Shown: one piece after another, positions 1 to 8,233 of the stretch
Numbering within the stretch: the stretch's first letter is position 1
How the letters are laid out: the number at the start of each line of letters is the position of its first letter
Assembly (NCBI RefSeq): GCF_009795805.1
Contig: NZ_WTEY01000001.1
Location: forward strand, 372,001 to 436,000
DNA length: 64,000 nucleotides
Direction of reading: 5' to 3'
From: Gilliamella sp. Pra-s52
GTDB taxonomy: Bacteria; Pseudomonadota; Gammaproteobacteria; Enterobacterales; Orbaceae
Program-made: the position numbers and the translations under genes
The notes under the pieces: model-generated
The model's input: the letters and a program-made list of their open reading frames with translations, nothing else
Database searches by the model: none
Told to the model about the DNA's origin: nothing

Positions 1-154
1 ATAAAATTTGGGATTCTGTTGATGAACCTTCAACAATTTTACTTACTTTTTCGTTACTAAGAGGTGTGCCTTTTTCAATAAAATTTTTTTGTGTGCACGC
101 CGATAGTGTGATTATAAAACATATTAAAATAAGGAAATTTTTTATATTTTTCAT
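1..154 (-). CDS. Small lipoprotein, BamE/SmpA-like, C-terminus outside window
   Basis: Reading leftward from an ATG at 154 there is a short basic start, a hydrophobic stretch and the lipobox L-S-A-C, so residue 20 should be the lipidated cysteine. The next ~30 residues include a G-T-P-L-S-N-E-K-V segment followed by K-I-V-E-G-S-S, which resembles the start of SmpA/OmlA (BamE-like) domains. The gene runs off the window edge, so only 51 codons are visible. A weak AGG ribosome binding site lies about ten bases upstream. The lipoprotein call is firm; the family is tentative. Confidence 0.6.
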   Translation of the reverse strand, partial: MKNIKNFLILICFIITLSACTQKNFIEKGTPLSNEKVSKIVEGSSTESQIL

Positions 155-562
155 TGTATGATTGCCTGTTGCATTATAGGTTATATGAAATGAGAATTGA
201 TAATAGCATATGTTTGATAACGTTTAATATGATGGTGGCGAAAAAGGAACTGGAAAAATTATTACATCAATGTTATTCCTTAATTTTTTATTTTACAATA
301 TTGTATAATTTATATTAGCTATTAAATTTTACTTCTATTTCATTTTTTAATTTTTCTTAGTTATAAAAATCTATGCTATGTTTTTGTATTATTATATAAA
401 GTTATCAAATTATTTAGTCTCAGATGCGAAGATAAGATATTTTTATAAATATCGTTCAAAATTTTATACTGTTTTTAATAAACAAAAAAAAGATAATTAG
501 TGTTATTATATAAGCTACGATATACTTTAATTTTAGTAAATTTAGTTGCTATGGGATAGTCA
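155..562. other. AT-rich divergent intergenic region before proQ
   Basis: About 400 bases, strongly AT-rich, between the leftward lipoprotein gene and proQ. It must hold both promoters. I see no convincing operator palindrome, RNA gene or small ORF with a good ribosome binding site. Confidence 0.5.
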
Positions 563-1087
563 ATGGAAGCTCAGTTTAAATTAACAAATAGTAAAGAAAT
601 TATTGCTTATTTAGCTCAACAATACCCGAATTGCTTTACCGTTGAAGGTGAGGCTAAACCATTAAAAATTGGAATTTTTCAAGATGTCATCTCTCGTCTG
701 GATAATAGTGAAGTACTTAGTAAAACTAAACTTCGTGCTGCATTGCGTGCATACACAATGAGTTGGCGCTATTTACATAGTATAAAAGAAGGGTATAGTC
801 GTGTTGATTTAGATGGCAATCCTCATGAAATTATCAATCAAGAACAAATGGAGCATGCTCAACAACAATTAAAAGAGAGTAAAGAAAAGGCTAAAATACG
901 GTTTAAAGAACGTGCAAAAGAAAGCCGTAAAATTACTACTCTAAAAATTGGTGATTTTGTTAAAGTTATTGTAGGTAATAAACCTATAAAAGTGCAAATC
1001 ATTAATATTGAAAAAGAGCATATTAAAGTAAAGGTTGGTGTGGGGATGGAGTTAACGGTTAAACCTGAACATATTATCAATAAGTAG
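563..1087 (+). CDS. proQ: RNA chaperone ProQ
   Basis: ProQ binds structured small RNAs and mRNA 3' ends and acts as a post-transcriptional regulator in the cytoplasm. The N-terminal FinO/ProQ domain (about residues 5-115) has the family's signature segments, including the K-T-K-L-R-A-A-L-R-A-Y run and W-R-Y-L. A Lys/Glu-rich linker (about 95-125) joins it to a small C-terminal Tudor-like domain (about 127-174). At 174 residues it is shorter than the ~230-residue E. coli protein, mainly because the linker is compact. The ATG at 563 follows GGGA. prc begins 9 bp downstream, the order known from enterics, so they are probably co-transcribed. Confidence 0.95.
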   Translation: MEAQFKLTNSKEIIAYLAQQYPNCFTVEGEAKPLKIGIFQDVISRLDNSEVLSKTKLRAALRAYTMSWRYLHSIKEGYSRVDLDGNPHEIINQEQMEHAQQQLKESKEKAKIRFKERAKESRKITTLKIGDFVKVIVGNKPIKVQIINIEKEHIKVKVGVGMELTVKPEHIINK

Positions 1088-1096
1088 AGAATTTGA

Positions 1097-3178
1097 ATGA
1101 ATAAATTACTGAAAGGTATTACACTTGGTCTTATTTTGGGTATTATTAGTCAAAATATTCAGGCAAAATCGAATACTAAAGAACAAATTCCCGTTTTGAA
1201 GCAAGATGAAATCCACCAAGTTGTAGCCAAACGTGTGACTAATTTTTTTACTCAATCACATTATCGTAATTTTGCTCTAGATGGTGCTTTTTCTGCTCAA
1301 ATTTTTGATCGTTATTTCAAATTATTAGATGGAAATAAATCCATATTTATTCAAAGTGATGTTGATAGTTTTCGAGATCGACAAGAGTTATTAGGTCAGG
1401 AATTAGTTAATGGTAATTTAAATACGGCTTATGACATCTATAATCGTTTTTTACTAAAACGTTATAATCGTTATCAATATGCTCTTGACGTTTTACAGCG
1501 ACCTATGGATTTTTCTACGAATGATGAAGTTGATTTCAATCGTGAAGAAATTGCATGGCCGACTTCTGAAACGGAACTCAATGCCTATTGGGATAAACGA
1601 GTTAAATATGATGAGCTAAGTTTATCATTATCAGGAAAAGATGAAAAACAGATCCGTGAAGTATTAACTAAACGTTACAATCGTGTTCTAAAAACGATAA
1701 TACAATCAAACAATGAAGATGCTTTTCAAGTATTTATGAATGCATTCGCAAGAGAGATTGATCCTCACACTAGTTATTTAGCACCGCGCAAAAAACGAGA
1801 TTTTGATTCTGAAATGAGTTTATCATTTGAAGGGATTGGTGCAACATTAAGTCAGCAGGATGATTATACTACAATTATGTCTTTTGTAACGGGAGGACCG
1901 GCTGAAAAAAGTAAGCTACTTAGCATCGGAGACAAAATTATTGGTGTAGGTCAAAAAGAGTCGGCAATTGAAGATGTTATTGGTTGGCGTTTAGATGATA
2001 TTGTCGATAAAATACGTGGTCCCAAAGGCACTGTTGTGAAATTAGAAATTTTACCCGCGGGTAATAATAGTAAGACGAAAGTAATTGAACTTACTCGTGA
2101 TAAAATTCATTTTGAAGATCGTGAAGCGAAATTAAAAATTTTTGATAATCAACGTGGTAGAGTAGGGGTTATTGAAATACCAAGCTTTTATATGGGACTA
2201 ACCGAAAAAGTTAAAACTCTTTTACAGAAAGCAAATAAAGAAAATTTGCAAGGTTTAGTTATTGATTTACGAGATAATGGTGGTGGTTCCTTAGCCGAGG
2301 TTATTGCTTTAACTGGTTTAGTTATTGATAGTGGACCTGTTGTTCAGGTTCGTGATAATTTACAAAAGGTTATTACATATAACGACCGAAATAAAGGTAT
2401 TGAATATACTGGACCTCTCGTTGTTATGATTAATCGTTACAGCGCTTCAGCATCAGAAATATTTTCTGCTGCTATGCAAGATTATGGTCGTGCACTAATT
2501 GTTGGTGAGACGACTTATGGTAAAGGAACTGTACAAACATCTCGTAATATTTCTTATCCAGTTGATGCAAGATTACACCCAAATTGGCCTGAACTAGGTG
2601 GTGCTCAGTACACTATACAGAAATTTTATCGTATCAACGGAGGTAGTACACAGTTAAAAGGAGTTGACCCCGACATTGAAATGAATAAAGTGAAATATGT
2701 TGATGAGACAGGTGAACGATTCCTAGACAATGCATTGCCTTGGGACAAAATTCCTTCAGCTGACTATTTAACTCTTGCCAACATTAAGCCATTACTACCT
2801 TATTTAGAATCACAACATTTGGCTAGAATTTCAAAAAATTCTGAGTTTATCTATATTGATGAAGATATTAAAAGGTTTAATGATAGAAAAGATCATCAAT
2901 ATGTTATCTCTCTTAATAAGAAAAAACGAGAATTAGAACAAAAAACTAATGAAGAACGTGATTTAACAAGAATGAATGAACGTTTAAAGAAAGCAGGCTT
3001 ACCATCAATTACTAAATTAGATGATTTACCTAAAGATTACAAACAACCTGATGCTTACTTAGATGAATCAATTGAGATACTCCTAGATTTTGCTCCTAAT
3101 TACCCAAAAATTGAAAGCAATAAACCTATTAGTGAAATTATTTCGTTCGATTCGCCAATCGAAAAAGCTAATCAATAA
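1097..3178 (+). CDS. prc: Tail-specific periplasmic protease Prc (Tsp)
   Basis: C-terminal processing protease that degrades periplasmic proteins, including peptidoglycan hydrolases handed over by the lipoprotein NlpI, whose gene is also in this window (10380). Residues 1-23 are a signal peptide ending I-Q-A. A PDZ domain spans about 235-325, followed by the protease domain with L-R-D-N-G-G-G at about 391. The catalytic serine-lysine dyad is visible: Ser451 in S-A-S-A-S-E-I-F and Lys476 in Y-G-K-G-T, with the conserved Asp at 462. The 25-residue Ser-Lys spacing equals that of E. coli Prc. Length 693 versus about 682. Second gene of the proQ-prc operon. Confidence 0.96.
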   Translation: MNKLLKGITLGLILGIISQNIQAKSNTKEQIPVLKQDEIHQVVAKRVTNFFTQSHYRNFALDGAFSAQIFDRYFKLLDGNKSIFIQSDVDSFRDRQELLGQELVNGNLNTAYDIYNRFLLKRYNRYQYALDVLQRPMDFSTNDEVDFNREEIAWPTSETELNAYWDKRVKYDELSLSLSGKDEKQIREVLTKRYNRVLKTIIQSNNEDAFQVFMNAFAREIDPHTSYLAPRKKRDFDSEMSLSFEGIGATLSQQDDYTTIMSFVTGGPAEKSKLLSIGDKIIGVGQKESAIEDVIGWRLDDIVDKIRGPKGTVVKLEILPAGNNSKTKVIELTRDKIHFEDREAKLKIFDNQRGRVGVIEIPSFYMGLTEKVKTLLQKANKENLQGLVIDLRDNGGGSLAEVIALTGLVIDSGPVVQVRDNLQKVITYNDRNKGIEYTGPLVVMINRYSASASEIFSAAMQDYGRALIVGETTYGKGTVQTSRNISYPVDARLHPNWPELGGAQYTIQKFYRINGGSTQLKGVDPDIEMNKVKYVDETGERFLDNALPWDKIPSADYLTLANIKPLLPYLESQHLARISKNSEFIYIDEDIKRFNDRKDHQYVISLNKKKRELEQKTNEERDLTRMNERLKKAGLPSITKLDDLPKDYKQPDAYLDESIEILLDFAPNYPKIESNKPISEIISFDSPIEKANQ

Positions 3179-3200
3179 AAAAATAATTGGAGATAATAAC

Positions 3201-3290
3201 ATGTGTTCGAATTTAAAATATGCATTGCTCACAACCGTTGGTATACTAGCTATTTTAGCCATATTTGGTATTATTGTTTGTATGCATTAA
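3201..3290 (+). CDS. cydH: Small cytochrome bd-I subunit CydH (YnhF family), 29 aa
   Basis: A 29-codon ORF starting at the ATG at 3201, 8 bp after a TTGGAG ribosome binding site and 22 bp after prc. It encodes one hydrophobic transmembrane helix (about residues 8-27) and ends C-M-H. Length and pattern match E. coli YnhF, also 29 residues: N-terminal M-x-x-x-L-K-[FY], then L-x-T-T, a C-terminal His. YnhF is the accessory subunit CydH/CydY seen in cytochrome bd-I structures. The match is from memory of the YnhF sequence. In E. coli the gene is not beside prc, so the position may be lineage-specific. It could also be an unrelated single-helix protein. Confidence 0.75.
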   Translation: MCSNLKYALLTTVGILAILAIFGIIVCMH

Positions 3291-3329
3291 AAAAGCTTGA
3301 TTAATTACCTTGTGATTATTATAGTATGC

Positions 3330-3351
3330 AGCCTGCTTAACAAAGCAGGCT
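3330..3351 (+). terminator. Hairpin downstream of prc-cydH
   Basis: A 9-bp perfect stem (AGCCTGCTT / AAGCAGGCT) with a 4-base loop lies 40 bp after cydH and 10 bp before tRNA-Ser. No T-run follows, so it may be an mRNA 3'-end hairpin or part of the tRNA leader rather than a standard intrinsic terminator. Confidence 0.45.
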
Positions 3352-3361
3352 CTAATAATTA

Positions 3362-3449
3362 GGTGAGGTGTCCGAGTGGTTGAAGGAGCACGCCTGGAAA
3401 GTGTGTATACGGCAACGTATCAAGGGTTCGAATCCCTTCCTCACCGCCA
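3362..3449 (+). tRNA. tRNA-Ser(GGA)
   Basis: An 88-base class II tRNA with encoded CCA end. Acceptor GGTGAGG pairs with CCTCACC. The anticodon loop contains GGA, a long variable arm follows (GTATACGGCAACGTATC region) and the T-loop is GGTTCGAATCC. It closely resembles enteric serW/serX. Confidence 0.97.
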
Positions 3450-3590
3450 TATTTGGTTGTTGAAAGATAGAGCTATCAAGTTTATATCACTATAAGACTA
3501 GCTAACTAGATTACTTTAATAGTTTACAATTTTTAGAGTCGTTATCAATGATCAACAATACCTCCCTCTCCTTAATCGTTTGGAGCCATT

Positions 3591-4484
3591 ATGGAAAACT
3601 TACGCACAGTTCAAGACTTTATACGCTGGACTGCATCGCAACTTAGTCTATCAAATGTCTTTTTAGGCCATGGTACAGATAATCCTATTGATGAAGCTAA
3701 ACAATTAATTTTAGCTACGTTAGGATTATCGTTGCTTATTCCTGAAGAATTTTACTCTGCAAATTTAACTAATGATGAAAAAAATCAACTTGTTGATATT
3801 ATACAGAAACGGGTTAACGATCGTGTACCAACACCTTATTTAACTAACCAAGCTTGGTTTTGTGGACATGCTTTTTATGTTGATGAGCGTGTATTAATTC
3901 CCCGTTCGCCTATCGGTGAGCTAATTGATAACCATTTTGAGCAGATAATATTAACAGAGCCTAAAAATATTTTAGATCTATGTACTGGTAGTGGTTGTAT
4001 AGGTATTGCTTGTGCTTATGAGTTTGCTGATGCTCAAGTTGACATAACTGATATTTCATTAGAAGCATTAGATATAGCCCAAACAAATATTGAGTTGCAC
4101 GAAATGGATTTTCAGGTTACTCCTATCTTGTCAAATTTATTTGATGATGTACCTGAAAAACAATATGATCTTATTGTCTCTAATCCACCTTATGTTGATA
4201 GTGAAGATATGAGTGATTTACCAGATGAGTTTTTATATGAACCTAAATTAGCATTAGAGGCGGGCTTTGATGGTTTAGATCTTGTAAAAAAAATTTTACG
4301 AGATGCGATAGATTATTTAACACCAGCAGGTATATTAGTTTGTGAAGTCGGTAATAGTTGGGTTAGCTTACAACAACAATATCCTGATGTTCCTTTTAAT
4401 TGGATAGAATTTGAACGTGGTGGATTGGGCGTATTTTCTATCACACGTGAAGAACTGATTCAATATCATTACTGTTTTAATTAA
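3591..4484 (+). CDS. prmB: 50S ribosomal protein L3 glutamine methyltransferase PrmB
   Basis: SAM-dependent N5-glutamine methyltransferase that modifies ribosomal protein L3. The SAM-binding motif L-D-L-C-T-G-S-G-C-I-G is at about 126-136 and the catalytic S-N-P-P-Y-V at about 196-201, which positions the glutamine amide. A helical N-terminal substrate-recognition domain covers about 1-95. The 297-residue length is near the ~310 usual for PrmB rather than PrmC, and aroC directly downstream is the conserved prmB-aroC order. The start at 3591 has GGAG six bases upstream. Confidence 0.93.
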   Translation: MENLRTVQDFIRWTASQLSLSNVFLGHGTDNPIDEAKQLILATLGLSLLIPEEFYSANLTNDEKNQLVDIIQKRVNDRVPTPYLTNQAWFCGHAFYVDERVLIPRSPIGELIDNHFEQIILTEPKNILDLCTGSGCIGIACAYEFADAQVDITDISLEALDIAQTNIELHEMDFQVTPILSNLFDDVPEKQYDLIVSNPPYVDSEDMSDLPDEFLYEPKLALEAGFDGLDLVKKILRDAIDYLTPAGILVCEVGNSWVSLQQQYPDVPFNWIEFERGGLGVFSITREELIQYHYCFN

Positions 4485-4514
4485 GTTATTTTTAATCATT
4501 GGAATAAATTTATT

Positions 4515-5588
4515 ATGGCCGGAAACTCAATCGGAAAATTATTCAAAGTAACCACATTTGGTGAATCGCACGGTATAGCATTAGGGTGTGTAGTCGATGG
4601 GGTTCCACCAGGGCTTGGGTTAACAGAATCAGATATGCAATACGATTTAGATCGCCGTCGGCCTGGTTCATCTCGTTATACCACTCAACGCCGAGAAGCA
4701 GATCAAGTTAAAATTTTATCTGGCGTATTTGAAGGTGTTACAACGGGAACGAGTATTGGTTTACTTATTGAAAATACTGATCAGCGTTCTCAAGATTATA
4801 GTAAAATTAAAGATATCTTTAGACCAAGCCATGCTGATTATACTTATCAAAATAAATATGGCATACGAGATTATCGCGGTGGTGGTCGATCTTCTGCTCG
4901 TGAAACAGCTATGCGAGTAGCTGCTGGTGCTATTGCTAAAAAATATTTACAAGAAAAGCTAGGCATTACTATTCGTGGTTATTTAGCTCAGATGGGGGAT
5001 GTAAAGTGTGAGTTGAAAGACTGGCAACAGGTTGAACAAAATCCATTTTTCTGTGCTGATGAGAGTAAACTAGATGAACTTGAACAGTTGCTTCGTACAC
5101 TAAAAAAAGAGGGTGACTCAATTGGAGCAAAAGTTTGTATTATTGCTGAAAATATTCCTGTAGGACTTGGCGACCCCGTATTTGATAAACTTGATGCTGA
5201 ACTTGCGCATGCATTAATGAGCATTAATGCCGTAAAAGGCGTTGAAATTGGTGATGGTTTTGATGTTGTAAATAAACGTGGTAGTGAAAATCGTGATGAA
5301 ATAACGCCTAAGGGTTTTTTATCTAATCATGCCGGCGGTATTTTAGGTGGTATTAGTTCAGGACAAACCATATTAGCCAGTATTGCTTTAAAGCCAACAC
5401 CAAGCATAGAAATCCCAGGTCAATCGATTAACGTTTTGGGTGAAAGCGTTGAAGTATCTACACATGGACGACATGACCCATGTGTTGGTATTCGAGCAGT
5501 ACCTATTGCAGAGGCAATGGTTGCTATTGTACTGATGGATCAATACCTTCGTTATCGAGCTCAATGTAGTGATGTAAATAAACTATGA
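4515..5588 (+). CDS. aroC: Chorismate synthase
   Basis: Last step of the shikimate pathway: anti-1,4-elimination of phosphate from EPSP to give chorismate, using reduced FMN. Family signatures are all present: G-E-S-H-G near residue 14-18, D-x-R-R-P-G-S, the [12 protein letters not shown] motif at about 124-135 and G-R-H-D-P at about 320. 357 residues, close to the 361 of E. coli. It follows prmB by 30 bp, and its stop codon overlaps the next gene's start in an ATGA, suggesting translational coupling to the transporter gene. Confidence 0.97.
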   Translation: MAGNSIGKLFKVTTFGESHGIALGCVVDGVPPGLGLTESDMQYDLDRRRPGSSRYTTQRREADQVKILSGVFEGVTTGTSIGLLIENTDQRSQDYSKIKDIFRPSHADYTYQNKYGIRDYRGGGRSSARETAMRVAAGAIAKKYLQEKLGITIRGYLAQMGDVKCELKDWQQVEQNPFFCADESKLDELEQLLRTLKKEGDSIGAKVCIIAENIPVGLGDPVFDKLDAELAHALMSINAVKGVEIGDGFDVVNKRGSENRDEITPKGFLSNHAGGILGGISSGQTILASIALKPTPSIEIPGQSINVLGESVEVSTHGRHDPCVGIRAVPIAEAMVAIVLMDQYLRYRAQCSDVNKL

Positions 5589-6337
5589 GTTATGATCTGC
5601 TTATATTACTTTTTCTAATTGCGTCTTTAGCCGGCTTTATTGACTCTATTGCTGGTGGAGGTGGTTTGTTGACTGTACCTGCATTACTTGCTGTTGGTCT
5701 ACCTCCAGCTAGCGCGTTAGCAACCAATAAATTACAAAGTTGTGGTGGTTCGTTTTCTGCTAGTTTATATTTTATTCGTCAACAGATGGTGAATTTGAAA
5801 CAACAAAAATGGGCAATTGTTTTTGCTTTTGTTGGCTCTGCAATTGGCACATTGTCCGTGATGCATATCCAAACTGAGTTTTTAAAATTATTATTACCGA
5901 TTTTAACTATCAGTGTGGGATTATATTTTTTGCTTTATCCCACAATCGGCGAAAACGACCGTAAAAGCCGTCTTTCACTTATTCAATTTGCACTAATTCC
6001 TGCTTTTGGTGTTGGTTTTTATGATGGCTTTTTTGGCCCTGGTGCAGGTTCATTTTATGCGTTAGCTTATATTATGTTAGCTGGCTTTAATTTAACTAAA
6101 GCGACTGCGCATACCAAAGTGTTAAACTTCACCTCAAATTTAGCTGGTTTACTATTTTTCACTATGGGTGGGGAAGTGATATGGTCAATTGGATTGGTTA
6201 TGTTAGTTGGTCAATTTATGGGGGCAAGACTTGGAGCTAAAATGGTTATAGCCAAAGGTCGTAAATTAATCCGACCAATGTTAATTACAGTTTCGACTCT
6301 TATGAGTATAAAATTAATTTACGAAAACTTTTTTTAA
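5585..6337 (+). CDS. yfcA: TauE/SafE family membrane transporter (YfcA-like)
   Basis: Polytopic inner-membrane protein, 250 residues, with about eight hydrophobic helices and the duplicated TauE/SafE pattern: an N-terminal [11 protein letters not shown] loop and an internal [12 protein letters not shown] loop. Members export sulfite or other anions; the substrate here is unknown. E. coli yfcA lies in the same prmB-aroC-mepA-yfcA neighbourhood; mepA is missing here and yfcA overlaps aroC by 4 bp. Confidence 0.85.
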   Translation: MSYDLLILLFLIASLAGFIDSIAGGGGLLTVPALLAVGLPPASALATNKLQSCGGSFSASLYFIRQQMVNLKQQKWAIVFAFVGSAIGTLSVMHIQTEFLKLLLPILTISVGLYFLLYPTIGENDRKSRLSLIQFALIPAFGVGFYDGFFGPGAGSFYALAYIMLAGFNLTKATAHTKVLNFTSNLAGLLFFTMGGEVIWSIGLVMLVGQFMGARLGAKMVIAKGRKLIRPMLITVSTLMSIKLIYENFF

Positions 6338-6583
6338 TTACTTATAAGCTAAATAGTTCATGTTTTGCGCTATCTAGAATATCTAAAGTAATTTTATTAT
6401 CAATTCTACTTTTTCTCACTTTTACCTTTCATAATTCATTTGCATCAAAAAATTTTTCAAAAAGTTTTTAAGAAAGCATATGCTTGAGTATAAAATAGAA
6501 ACAAGTATTTACTTCACTTAAATATTATTTAGTATATATTTGTGTTATGTAAGGTAGTTTGTGTTAACACATCAACCAATATT

Positions 6584-7507
6584 ATGAAACTTCAACAATT
6601 ACGCTATATTTTAGAAATTGCACGCTCTGGTTCAATTAATGAAGCAGCTAAGAATTTATATATTACTCAACCTAGTTTATCAACTGCGGTGAAAGATTTA
6701 GAAACAGAATTTGGTATTGAGATTTTTGTGCGTAGTTCTAAAGGGGTCTCACTTTCGACTGATGGTGTTGAGTTTTTAGGTTATGCCAAACAAGTTTTAG
6801 ATCAGGCTGAGCTATTGGAACAACATTACTCCAAAAAAGAACCTTCTAAACAGTTATGCAGTATATCTACTCAACATTACGCTTTTGCGGTTAATGCTTT
6901 TGTAAATTTAATCAAAAAAAATCAAACTGATGAGTATGAGTTTACGCTCAGAGAAACAAAAACACATGATATTATCATTGATGTTGCGAATTTACGTAGT
7001 GAAGTTGGTATTTTATATTTGAATGACTTTAATCAGAAGGTGATCTTACGGTTATTGAAAGAACATCGACTAACCTTTAATCCTCTTTTTGAAGCGGATC
7101 CTCATGTATTTATTAGTACACATCATCCATTAGCTTCGATGAAGTTATTAACTTTAGATGACTTAGAAGATTATCCTTATCTCTCTTTTGAGCAGGGTGA
7201 ATATAACTCATTTTATTTTTCCGAAGAAATTTTAAGTACGGTTTATCATAAAAAGAGTATACACGTCAGTGATAGAGCAACCTTATTTAACTTATTGCAC
7301 GGACTCAATGGTTATACCATTAGCACAGGGGTTTTAAGTGCTGACTTAAATGGATCTGATATTTTATCAATACCGCTAGATGTAGAAGAAAAAATCCTAA
7401 TTGGCTGGATCACATCACAAAAGGCTCAACTAAGCTTATCAGCTCACAATTATATTGAGGCGCTAAAAAAACTAATTCAAGAAGAGTATGGTTTCGAGCT
7501 TAAGTAA
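6584..7507 (+). CDS. LysR-family transcriptional regulator
   Basis: The N-terminal winged helix-turn-helix starts M-K-L-Q-Q-L-R-Y-I, with the helix-turn-helix at about residues 17-40 (S-I-N-E-A-A-K-N-L-Y-I-T-Q-P-S-L-S), followed by a LysR substrate-binding domain from about residue 90. I chose the ATG at 6584 because the in-frame upstream extension from a GTG at 6542 is not family-like; no strong ribosome binding site is seen before either. 307 residues, normal for LysR. The N-terminus resembles CysB but the effector domain does not obviously, so the regulon is unassigned. It stands alone, 246 bp from the transporter gene. Confidence 0.85.
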   Translation: MKLQQLRYILEIARSGSINEAAKNLYITQPSLSTAVKDLETEFGIEIFVRSSKGVSLSTDGVEFLGYAKQVLDQAELLEQHYSKKEPSKQLCSISTQHYAFAVNAFVNLIKKNQTDEYEFTLRETKTHDIIIDVANLRSEVGILYLNDFNQKVILRLLKEHRLTFNPLFEADPHVFISTHHPLASMKLLTLDDLEDYPYLSFEQGEYNSFYFSEEILSTVYHKKSIHVSDRATLFNLLHGLNGYTISTGVLSADLNGSDILSIPLDVEEKILIGWITSQKAQLSLSAHNYIEALKKLIQEEYGFELK

Positions 7508-7534
7508 ATACTGCTGCTAACTAAATAAATCAAA

Positions 7535-7562
7535 TTGCTATTTTTATAAATTTCAGTATAAT
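7535..7562 (+). promoter_or_regulatory. Probable sigma-70 promoter of rpsO
   Basis: A -35 like TTGCTA (7535-7540) and a perfect TATAAT -10 (7557-7562) are separated by 16 bp. The start would be near 7569, giving an ~88-base leader before rpsO. Confidence 0.65.
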
Positions 7563-7591
7563 TACGTAACTCATATATTCACTATATGGAT

Positions 7592-7626
7592 ACCGAGGAA
7601 TGTCTGAATTAGAGATCGGTCATTCC
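7592..7626 (+). promoter_or_regulatory. Structured rpsO leader, candidate S15 autoregulatory site
   Basis: Two complementary pairs interleave within 35 bases: ACCGA (7592-7596) with TCGGT (7616-7620), and GGAATG (7597-7602) with CATTCC (7621-7626). The order a-b-a'-b' is that of a pseudoknot or of two mutually exclusive hairpins. It lies 30 bases before the rpsO start. S15 represses its own translation through leader structure in several bacteria. The pairing is seen; the function is inferred. Confidence 0.5.
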
Positions 7627-7656
7627 ATTTTTTATATTTATTTTAAGAGGTTTATT

Positions 7657-7926
7657 ATGTCTCTAACTGTAGAAACTAAAGCGAAAATCGTTGCCGAATA
7701 TGGTCGTGGCACTAATGATACTGGTTCAACAGAGGTTCAAGTTGCTCTTTTAACTGCACGTATTAATGATTTACAAGGTCATTTTTCTGAGCATAAAAAA
7801 GATCATCACAGCCGTCGTGGTCTATTACGTATGGTGTCTAGCCGTCGTAAATTATTAGATTATTTACGTCGTAAAGATATTGAACGTTATAACCAATTGA
7901 TTAAAAAACTAGGTTTACGTCGCTAA
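7657..7926 (+). CDS. rpsO: 30S ribosomal protein S15
   Basis: S15 binds the central domain of 16S rRNA early in small-subunit assembly. The 89-residue product begins [10 protein letters not shown] and has the conserved [11 protein letters not shown] and H[11 protein letters not shown] motifs. The start at 7657 matches the family length and has AAGAGG seven bases upstream; an in-frame ATG at 7600 would add 19 non-conserved residues. It is followed by a terminator and then pnp, the enteric rpsO-pnp order. Confidence 0.97.
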   Translation: MSLTVETKAKIVAEYGRGTNDTGSTEVQVALLTARINDLQGHFSEHKKDHHSRRGLLRMVSSRRKLLDYLRRKDIERYNQLIKKLGLRR

Positions 7927-7943
7927 TTGACAATCTACTTGAA

Positions 7944-7964
7944 AAGAGGCTTAGGCCTCTTTTT
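7944..7964 (+). terminator. rpsO terminator
   Basis: A 7-bp stem AAGAGGC / GCCTCTT with loop TTAG is followed by a short T-run, 17 bp after the rpsO stop. It corresponds in position to the rpsO-pnp intercistronic terminator of E. coli. Confidence 0.8.
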
Positions 7965-7966
7965 CG

Positions 7967-7994
7967 TTGTGAAAAATCGGTGCTCTGATATAAT
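7967..7994 (+). promoter_or_regulatory. Probable pnp promoter
   Basis: TTGTGA (7967-7972) and TATAAT (7989-7994) with a 16-bp spacer, just after the rpsO terminator. The transcript would start near 8001 and include the long hairpin at 8040-8119. Confidence 0.6.
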
Positions 7995-8039
7995 ATTGAG
8001 CGTTAAAAATTATTATTTTATGTAAGCCAACAAAGTAAA

Positions 8040-8119
8040 GATTATATCTCATGTTTCGCGCGACTAATGAGAGCTCTATAATTTATAGATTTGTCATTAG
8101 TCGTGACAGTGAAATAATC
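8040..8119 (+). promoter_or_regulatory. Long pnp-leader stem-loop, probable RNase III site
   Basis: The arms GATTATATCTC...CGACTAATGA and the complement of TCATTAGTCG...GAAATAATC form an interrupted ~35-bp helix closed by a small AT loop. E. coli pnp has a comparable leader duplex, cut by RNase III and then degraded by PNPase, which gives autoregulation. The rnc gene for RNase III is in this window at 39228. Pairing is visible; processing is inferred. Confidence 0.7.
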
Positions 8120-8233
8120 TTTTTGTTGTATATATCCCCACATGGTTGAAGAGAGTATCAATAAGCGTAGCGTAATGCTGCGTCCTGTCGAAATATCAAA
8201 CTTCAACATAACAAATAACAAGAGGACACTATT

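Noticed and set aside
3090-3200. 66-codon ORF overlapping the end of prc
   Set aside because: Only its last 29 codons, from the ATG at 3201 with its own ribosome binding site, match a known protein; the first part is an out-of-frame shadow of prc.
6542-6583. Upstream GTG start for the LysR gene
   Set aside because: It would add 14 residues before the conserved M-K-L-Q-Q-L-R-Y start of the helix-turn-helix domain, with no better ribosome binding site.
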